Origin: Piezodorus guildinii | Taxonomy: Eukaryota; Arthropoda; Insecta; Hemiptera; Pentatomidae | Length of the DNA stretch: 64,000 bases | Direction of reading: 5' to 3' | NCBI GenBank assembly: GCA_023052935.1 | Contig: CM041298.1 | Location: 3,224,001 to 3,288,000 of the forward strand | Shown: piece after piece, positions 62,201 to 64,000 of the stretch | Numbering within the stretch: position 1 is the stretch's first letter | Layout of the letters: each line of letters begins with the position of its first letter | Notes under the pieces: model-generated | The model's database searches: none | Told to the model about the DNA's origin: nothing | What the model saw: the letters and a program-made list of their open reading frames with translations, nothing else | Made by a program: the position numbers and the translations under genes

Positions 62201-62739
62201 GCAAACTGTTTTTTTGTTTTTTTTGTGTAATGTGGCAATCAATTTTTAGTATTTCTTAGACATATTGAAACAAAAAAAATAACTATGGATTTATGAACGA
62301 AAAATTTTATATGCAAACTATGCACCAAATTGTTATGATTTCATCTTGTAGATTATATAATGCAATTGTAAATTTTATTACAATAACGATCGTTTTTATT
62401 TTTATTTTTTCTCAAGGCCCTGGTTTGCTGCGTATGGTCCAAAATGTACTCACTCTACCAAACTTCTTCAGAGGAATCAAAACTTACGTAGAGACTTAGT
62501 AAGTTGAAGCAACCTGTTTACTTGATCTTGATGCACTGCCATCTTAATATTTACTATTCACTGCCTACTTCCGCTACAGCTGGGAACAGAGCGTGACTCC
62601 AGCGCAGCTGTGGCAGACCCTGGAAGCAGAGGGTACCTTCCCTGCCAGCCTGGAGGTCCTCATGCACCAATGGACGGAGGAACCTGGATATCCGCTGGTC
62701 AAGGTAGCGCTGTCTGGGGGAAGTGTCGTCTTCACTCAG
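31333..62739 (+). CDS. M1-family zinc aminopeptidase (aminopeptidase N-like), seven exons; 3' end outside window
   Basis: M1 aminopeptidases remove N-terminal residues using one zinc ion; insect members are often secreted or membrane-anchored in the gut. Exons: 31333-31772, 38800-38958, 39778-40062, 40139-40322, 40771-40924, 62417-62498, 62580-62739. They total 488 codons in phase, apart from two compensating single-base breaks in exon 1. Features in order: signal peptide (MLSQALLLSSLLLTAFS), N-terminal beta domain (GLYRSSY, ARKVFPCLDEP), VAMEN in place of GAMEN, HEVVH plus 18 residues then Glu (zinc site), catalytic Tyr in LTYTKG, and the start of the C-terminal region (WTEEPGYPLVKV). The gene is incomplete, as a full protein is about 900-1000 residues. 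A 21.5-kb intron separates exons 5 and 6. Could be a pseudogene if the exon 1 breaks are real. Confidence 0.9.
31786..31910. repeat. 28-bp tandem repeat, about 4 copies
   Basis: Units tttatgtattttagtttgtt plus atcaagat repeat just inside the first aminopeptidase intron. Confidence 0.88.
31911..33950. other. Aminopeptidase intron 1, AT-rich, with a (TA)n tract
   Basis: A (TA)n run of about 30 bases lies at 32,921-32,950. A weak GAAAATGAGG...GCCTCC hairpin near 32,990-33,020 recalls a Penelope-like end but lacks the hammerhead core. No exon seen. Confidence 0.5.
33959..34870 (+). mobile_element. 900-bp dispersed repeat, copy 2
   Basis: Colinear with 4074-4992 throughout, including the terminal ACTTTCACTTAC, the (TG)n tract and the inverse GTAAGTGAAAGT (34,818-34,829). 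Similarity is high enough to align by eye, so amplification was fairly recent. Confidence 0.85.
35540..35905 (-). pseudogene. RTE-like LINE fragment
   Basis: Strongly similar, base for base, to 49,030-49,380, where the reverse frame is clearly a reverse transcriptase thumb region. This copy carries stops and is truncated at both ends. Confidence 0.7.
36325..36640 (+). mobile_element. SINE-2 copy
   Basis: A nearly complete copy: head (ggctaacataacagcctcct and ggttcaaacccgc, a degraded B box), body (atgccgtccttcggagggga, ggtggcctcgagc) and tail (attagccatagcagcataaa gtgacgtt). Confidence 0.85.
36700..36935 (+). mobile_element. SINE-2 copy
   Basis: A second copy directly after the previous one. 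Its head reads ggtcacctgtgatgtagtga and its body ggtggtcccgagcctatgcg. It is more diverged and its tail is truncated. Confidence 0.8.
37564..37602 (-). ncRNA. Degenerate hammerhead-like motif
   Basis: Reverse strand: AGTC-TTGAAAA-T-GGGG...CCCC-GAAAC-GTC-GACT. Stem II and stem I (AGTC/GACT) pair perfectly, but the core CTGANGA is changed to TTGAAAA, which should abolish activity. Confidence 0.5.
37850..38335 (-). pseudogene. LINE reverse transcriptase C-terminal fragment
   Basis: The reverse strand reads PHFNYCCVVYGGLSK, then LKRTMNMFIRFIFG and SPVTHL. This is the segment after the YADD box in several LINE clades (P-x-FNYC...LK...N..RFIFG). Stops follow. Confidence 0.75.
38800..38958 (+). CDS. 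Aminopeptidase exon 2
   Basis: It encodes WMLVSQMRPVHARKVFPCLD then EPSFRSKFKLSV and SNMPV, the AR..FPC.DEP block of M1 enzymes. GA|G forms Glu across a 7-kb intron. Acceptor ccgcag, donor GTAAGC. Confidence 0.93.
38959..39777 (+). other. Aminopeptidase intron 2
   Basis: AT-rich, with a loose ccttactact/atatcc motif repeated irregularly between about 39,220 and 39,600. No element recognised. Confidence 0.55.
39778..40062 (+). CDS. Aminopeptidase exon 3, exopeptidase motif VAMEN
   Basis: It encodes a region reaching PVAMENWGLFNFR. The substrate N-terminus-binding Glu of the motif is kept, but the first Gly of GAMEN is Val. It is markedly G+C-rich compared with exon 1. Confidence 0.93.
40139..40322 (+). 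CDS. Aminopeptidase exon 4, zinc site HEXXH-X18-E
   Basis: It encodes ENILYSP, then HEVVHTWIGNSVT and WWDYLWLSEMFA. Two zinc-binding His, the catalytic Glu and the distal zinc-binding Glu (18 residues after the second His) are all present. The intron before it is only 76 bases. Confidence 0.96.
40650..40768. repeat. Direct duplication before exon 5 acceptor
   Basis: The stretch ccaggtgaagccgacttgtt with ataatagcgactgtata occurs twice in tandem and a third start (ccccaggtggagcc) is the exon 5 acceptor itself. The exon boundary therefore seeded or captured the repeat. Confidence 0.75.
40771..40924 (+). CDS. Aminopeptidase exon 5
   Basis: It encodes WRMDEQLAVDLAFSGLAGDS, PLTTRV, and FSGLTYTK ending in G. 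The Tyr of LTYTKG corresponds to the transition-state-stabilising Tyr of M1 enzymes. A GTAAGT donor at 40,925 opens the 21.5-kb intron. Confidence 0.92.
41264..41890. repeat. 38-bp minisatellite, about 17 copies
   Basis: Units with catgtttcagttgttgggta and cctttacctttagcatc repeat every 36-38 bases with small indels. It lies in the long aminopeptidase intron. Confidence 0.95.
42198..42239 (-). ncRNA. Hammerhead-ribozyme-like motif, family A
   Basis: Reverse strand: GCC-CTGATGA-T-GACCC...GGGTC-GAAAC-GTT-GGC, followed by aaacaataaaatagttg. Complete core, five-pair stem II. Confidence 0.75.
42284..42325 (+). ncRNA. Hammerhead-ribozyme-like motif, family A, weakened stem II
   Basis: Same layout as the opposite arm, but stem II reads GACTT against GGGTC, leaving fewer good pairs. 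Confidence 0.65.
42430..43020. other. Aminopeptidase long intron, unassigned
   Basis: AT-rich to mixed sequence. No element recognised before the LINE fragment. Confidence 0.45.
43020..43330 (-). pseudogene. RTE-like LINE reverse transcriptase fragment
   Basis: The reverse strand gives FVDYKNA, then YNALVELGISKRLVRLYRLT, and a decayed GVRQGD box (GVLQRGG) with ILALEKGIRLAL. These are consecutive reverse transcriptase blocks with stops. Confidence 0.75.
43331..43960. other. Long intron, unassigned
   Basis: It has short open frames and several non-AT-rich islands. Nothing could be classified. Confidence 0.4.
43961..44520. mobile_element. Rearranged DNA transposon remnant
   Basis: The reverse strand at 44,060-44,110 ends RHLPCLIFKT, like the G-R-H-L-P-D-V-I-F-K-T C-terminus of a common insect DDE transposase. 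The + strand at about 44,280-44,400 shows a broken PRDFFLWG-like region of the same kind of protein. The two pieces are in opposite orientation, so the copy is rearranged. Confidence 0.4.
44618..44742. repeat. 47-bp tandem repeat, about 2.6 copies
   Basis: The unit ctagagtcgtgatgaactcc with ggaatgttagagtcactaac recurs at 44,621, 44,668 and 44,715. Confidence 0.9.
44870..45522 (-). pseudogene. Jockey-like LINE fragment (start of reverse transcriptase)
   Basis: The reverse strand reads MIHKPNTNTDLPSYRPISL, PVCSKIP, then HQFGFRTVHSTIHQV, the characteristic K-P-x-x-SYRPISL...QFGFR-x-x-HST order. Stops interrupt it. An open frame of 111 codons upstream (45,187-45,522) may be the linker before the reverse transcriptase, but I could not match it. 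Confidence 0.75.
45550..45840 (+). mobile_element. SINE-2 copy, nearly complete
   Basis: Head cctatagcatagtagctagc with a degraded B box (gggttggaactcgc), body atgccatccttcggagggaa, and tail cgattacccatagtagcata followed by aataaataaac. Confidence 0.85.
46300..46564 (-). mobile_element. SINE-2 copy, reverse
   Basis: It reads tail to head on the + strand: cacttcatgctactgaagct, then cctgacatcgcacaggc, and the head gttatgctaacctagtggtg. Confidence 0.8.
46575..46738 (-). mobile_element. SINE-2 head fragment, reverse
   Basis: A second head directly after the previous copy, with a reverse B box (ccgggtttgaacc) and a duplicated atgctagccac segment. Confidence 0.65.
46978..47195 (+). mobile_element. 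SINE-2 copy, partial
   Basis: Head cagtataacagccttctatg with agggttcaaaccagc, then ccttggttgtaccgtccttt. The middle of the body is altered and the tail replaced. Confidence 0.75.
47462..47605 (+). mobile_element. SINE-2 tail fragment
   Basis: It starts at the body (gcggcctcaggcactcgtta) and keeps the 3' end gattagccacagtagcatag. Confidence 0.75.
47950..48025 (-). mobile_element. SINE-1 head remnant, reverse
   Basis: The reverse strand has GGTTCGAATCCCGATTGTGG, nearly the B box and following bases of the SINE-1 copy at 14.6 kb. The matching body piece is on the + strand at about 48,255-48,385, so this locus is rearranged. Confidence 0.6.
48255..48385 (+). mobile_element. SINE-1 body fragment
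   Basis: It resembles the 14.6-kb SINE body (cccagcctctttaaaagtgggtacc, then agctgagcgagttctcggtc and aatcacacctc). Confidence 0.55.
48386..48605 (-). mobile_element. SINE-2 copy, reverse, partial
   Basis: gtggctaatcggacgatgct, then cctgacatcgcacaggctcg and a body ending at ccctttaaaaaatcctaggg. Confidence 0.8.
48930..49890 (-). pseudogene. RTE-like LINE reverse transcriptase
   Basis: From the right: IDFKKAYDSIDRQ, GIPRKLVHLVEMCL, VRSGLKQGDSLSPVLFNIAL, then LGYADDLVLLG and KFKYLGSMITRKNEIQEEI, and the thumb ending LKWASKVVGPGEDS. The catalytic YADD is intact. A frameshift near 49,610 and a stop near 49,820 separate the blocks. Endonuclease and 3' end are missing. Confidence 0.9.
49900..50340 (-). 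mobile_element. 900-bp dispersed repeat, reverse truncated copy with expanded CA tract
   Basis: It matches the left half of the copies at 4074 and 33,959 in reverse (for example agccctgtcagactatttca and gagggaaagtaaaa at the end). Its (TG)n position has become a tract of about 120 bases. Confidence 0.8.
50152..50263. repeat. (CA)n microsatellite
   Basis: Interrupted CA repeat of about 110 bases within the reverse 900-bp repeat copy. Confidence 0.95.
50560..50822 (-). mobile_element. SINE-2 copy, reverse
   Basis: From gtagttactggcttatcgga through cctgacatcgcacaggctcg to the head gctattatgctagtcacaac and accacaggtgaccc. Confidence 0.8.
50932..56909. repeat. 50-bp minisatellite, about 120 copies (6 kb)
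   Basis: The unit is ggaacgaacattaacttgag + atgttgttacttgcactcac + ctatataaat. Alternating variants differ at three places (gag/aag/ag, aaat/aaac/aa). Copies are very alike except for a decayed patch at about 54,445-54,745. Each unit contains TATATAAA. It lies within the 21.5-kb aminopeptidase intron. Confidence 0.98.
56915..57105 (+). mobile_element. 900-bp dispersed repeat, diverged fragment
   Basis: atatatagtaag, then tgagatttcatatttaat and ccagaagagccacggtatac correspond to successive parts of the copies at 4.1 and 34 kb, with gaps. Confidence 0.65.
57416..57457 (-). ncRNA. Hammerhead-ribozyme-like motif, family A
   Basis: Complete family A core and five-pair stem II (GACCC/GGGTC), in the downstream end copy. 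Confidence 0.75.
57448..57771 (-). pseudogene. Truncated N-terminus of Penelope-like ORF
   Basis: It starts MMKRTREQQQKD, with the first ATG immediately after the family A end. The 107 residues are Gln/Ser/Arg-rich and low complexity. The last residues (PLTYQTP) are read from the second end copy, so the frame stops artificially. The body of the element was deleted between the two ends. Confidence 0.6.
57873..57914 (-). ncRNA. Hammerhead-ribozyme-like motif, family A, upstream of ORF
   Basis: Complete core. The predicted cleavage point lies roughly 100 bases upstream of the ORF ATG at 57,771, so cleavage would define the 5' end of the element transcript. Confidence 0.77.
57969..58010 (+). ncRNA. 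Hammerhead-ribozyme-like motif, family A, inverted partner
   Basis: The same motif on the + strand, mirror image of the copy at 57,873-57,914. Confidence 0.77.
58205..58335. repeat. Short tandem repeat in LINE fragment
   Basis: The unit tatgaacagattccaattgt plus tggtaatg recurs three to four times with spacers. Confidence 0.8.
58336..59165 (-). pseudogene. LINE reverse transcriptase fragment split by a mariner
   Basis: Reverse strand right of the mariner: KYLGLTISDNLSLHEYF, then WSQVFSNKHVPISAEYK. Left of it: FEAVIESVTYNTMER. Ignoring the mariner and one TA, the frame runs straight through (..EYK-V-FEAVIE..). Confidence 0.75.
58379..58993. mobile_element. Rearranged mariner with TA target duplication
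   Basis: The ends are cgaggcatgttttttaagta and its complement, flanked by TA at 58,377-58,378 and 58,994-58,995. About 180 bases at each end are inverted copies. The left copy (reverse strand) and right copy (+ strand) both encode the transposase C-terminus, QKLVPRYDKCLKIHG. The + strand also has HDNARPH and PDLAPSD with exactly 34 residues between the aspartates, the mariner D34D signature. The N-terminal half is absent. Confidence 0.88.
59906..60721 (-). mobile_element. [10 protein letters not shown] deleted mariner with intact terminal inverted repeats
   Basis: The termini ttgggttgtgtcacatgaaa and the near-complement at 60,690-60,721 are flanked by TA (59,904 and 60,722). Reverse frames contain the helix-turn-helix end (RLNASASTVSRHLK) and then PYSPDLSPTDYHLFRNL with the C-terminus WEKCVGKEGKYLE. 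The first two catalytic aspartates are deleted, so this copy is non-autonomous. Confidence 0.9.
60724..61380. other. Aminopeptidase long intron, unassigned
   Basis: The block at about 60,940-61,100 has more ordinary base composition. I could not identify it. Confidence 0.4.
61383..61503. repeat. 41-bp tandem repeat, 3 copies
   Basis: aatatcaatatggatgtatt followed by gtgtaatatagatgatta recurs at 61,385, 61,426 and 61,466. Confidence 0.92.
61558..61933. repeat. 32-bp minisatellite, about 12 copies
   Basis: aaatcggtgatggagagtga plus agatgaccaggt repeats almost without change; one unit lacks an a. Confidence 0.97.
62417..62498 (+). CDS. Aminopeptidase exon 6
   Basis: It encodes GPGLLRMVQNVL, then FFRGIKTYVET. 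Joined to exon 5 it gives YTKGPGLLRM, matching the Y-x-KG-x-x-x-LRM block of M1 enzymes, which proves the very long intron. Acceptor ctcaag, donor GTAAGT. Confidence 0.93.
62580..62739 (+). CDS. Aminopeptidase exon 7
   Basis: It encodes WEQSVTPAQLWQTLE, VLMHQWTEEPGYPLVKV and ends VVFTQ before the donor GTAGGA. The W-T-x-x-x-GYP-hydrophobic block marks the start of the region after the catalytic domain. No later exon is visible before base 64,000. Confidence 0.92.
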
Positions 62740-62900
62740 GTAGGATGTAGGAGTAGTATTATTGTAGTATAGACTGGATGTGACCTATTTAGTAAGGGGA
62801 AACTATTTCTGTTCTGAAAATTTCTTAACAGTAATACACACAATAAATAGGTGGTTAAATTATCTTCCTTGAAAGTTTATTATTACTTCAACAGCGATCG

Positions 62901-62943
62901 AGAGCCAACGTTTCGGACTCACTTCCCCATCTTCAGGGCTCAT
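62901..62943 (-). ncRNA. Hammerhead-ribozyme-like motif, family D
   Basis: Reverse strand: GAGCC-CTGAAGA-T-GG...CC-GAAAC-GTT-GGCTC. Stem I has five perfect pairs. Stem II is short (two good pairs), so activity is uncertain. Confidence 0.55.
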
Positions 62944-63011
62944 TACGACACAATAACAAGTTATCATCTATTATTAAAAAATAAATCTTCTATATAATAT
63001 AATTAATATAA

Positions 63012-63390
63012 ACTTAATTGACAAACGCCCTAACCTTCCACTTAACGACAAAAGACTCCTCTACATGACTATCATAAGGCCTATATCGACTTACGGAGTT
63101 GGGCTTTGGAGCTCAACTAAACCATCAAACTCTTCCCGTATCCAATCCCTACAATCCAAAATCCTTTGTAAAATCCTCAGCGCTCCTTACTTTATCACAA
63201 ATAAACTCATCCATAAAGACCTAAATGTTCCATTTGTAACTGATCTGGCTCGAACCAGATATCACTCCTTCCATGAAAAACTCCACTTCCACTCTAACCC
63301 ATGTTTCAATCCTAGCTTCTTCTTCGATTCCTGACAATCCTCCGAGGCGTCTGAAAAGAAGATGGCCTCGAGACCTTCTAGTTTAGAATA
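63012..63390 (+). pseudogene. Jockey-like LINE C-terminus
   Basis: LNDKRLLYMTIIRPISTYGV is followed by LQSKILCKILSAPYFITN and LIHKDLNVPFV, the end of a Jockey-type reverse transcriptase. After the stop at 63,334 a shifted frame gives RRLKRRWPRDLLV, the usual last residues. The 5' part is missing. Confidence 0.85.
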
Positions 63391-64000
63391 GTTGCAGGAG
63401 TGCTACCATTGAGTAGTTCTTCTACAAGTCTTTTTCATGTCATTTTTCTTTTATCATATTTACTTATTGTATTATTCAGTACAGTTGTAAATTTCAATAA
63501 ATTATGTTTAAAAAATATAACGTAAAAGTCTATTTACTTGACAGCCATGTATAAGTTAAAATTGTATCCATATTAATTACAATTTAGTCCATAATAAATT
63601 ATGCCAGTCATTAAAAATTGATAAAATATTAAGTAATCAATAAACCCGTCTTAACTCACACATTATTTAGCCCTTAATGGATTAGGGCTATCCTATTTAC
63701 TGTAGTAATGTACACACTAATATATTATCAAATATTGCTCAATAAAGCAAGGTTTATAACTTTAATTTTTTTATTGCATATGCAAAATGACAACTGAGCT
63801 GCTTTGAATATATTTTAAAATTTATAGTATCTATTATATTTTTGTTTATATTTATAGATTCTACTGTTTTTCTGTCAAAATTATTTTTTTCTGTTTCTAA
63901 AATTGTTGTTTTTTCAAAATCTAATTGCTAATTAACTTTTAAGGTAGATAAAGGAACCATATAATTATTATCAATAAATGTTTCTTCCGATTAATTAATT
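63391..64000. other. AT-rich sequence to window end
   Basis: Probably intron of the aminopeptidase. No further exon recognised. Confidence 0.5.

Overview
This window looks like insect nuclear DNA. It is AT-rich and intron-rich, packed with mobile elements and tandem repeats, and carries two recognisable conserved eukaryotic genes on the + strand. The transposon mix (RTE-, Jockey- and I/R1-like LINEs, mariner, Gypsy, Penelope-like elements with hammerhead ribozymes, tRNA-derived SINEs) and an arthropod TATA/TCAGT core promoter fit an insect. A hemipteran is my guess, not something the sequence proves.

Layout. (1) 1.2-16.6 kb: eight 3' exons of LEO1, the Paf1-complex subunit, joining in one frame into 423 codons up to the stop; the 5' exons lie outside the window. 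Its introns hold a Gypsy integrase scrap, LINE and Penelope-like remnants, a SINE, and 26-, 45-, 52- and 79-bp tandem arrays. (2) 16.6-25.8 kb: mostly transposons. The clearest is a 5'-truncated LINE at 17,862-21,218 with a 16-bp target-site duplication, itself interrupted by a 1.6-kb element with about 520-bp inverted repeats. (3) 25.8-29.4 kb: an unrecognised gene of four symmetric phase-0 exons, each encoding one module with strictly invariant C-X21-C-X6-C-X6-C spacing. This is the best candidate for something undescribed. (4) 31.3 kb to beyond the window: a secreted or surface M1 zinc aminopeptidase with a textbook core promoter, signal peptide, HEXXH-X18-E site and a VAMEN variant of the GAMEN motif. 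Seven exons are visible. One intron of about 21.5 kb carries a 6-kb array of about 120 copies of a 50-bp minisatellite plus many transposons. Exon 1 contains two compensating single-base frame breaks.

Hammerhead-ribozyme-like motifs recur at many points (12.7, 13.7, 17.1, 22.3, 26.5, 37.6, 42.2, 42.3, 57.4, 57.9, 58.0, 62.9 kb). They have the CTGANGA / stem II / GAAAC / near-absent stem III layout known from Penelope-like retroelements. Several families are represented, with compensatory changes in stem II, and two pairs sit head to head as long palindromes.

The genes do not form an operon or a pathway: LEO1 is a nuclear transcription-elongation factor, the aminopeptidase is probably extracellular, and the cysteine-module gene has no known role. 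Exon boundaries were deduced by eye from reading frame, splice sites and family resemblance. No database search was possible.
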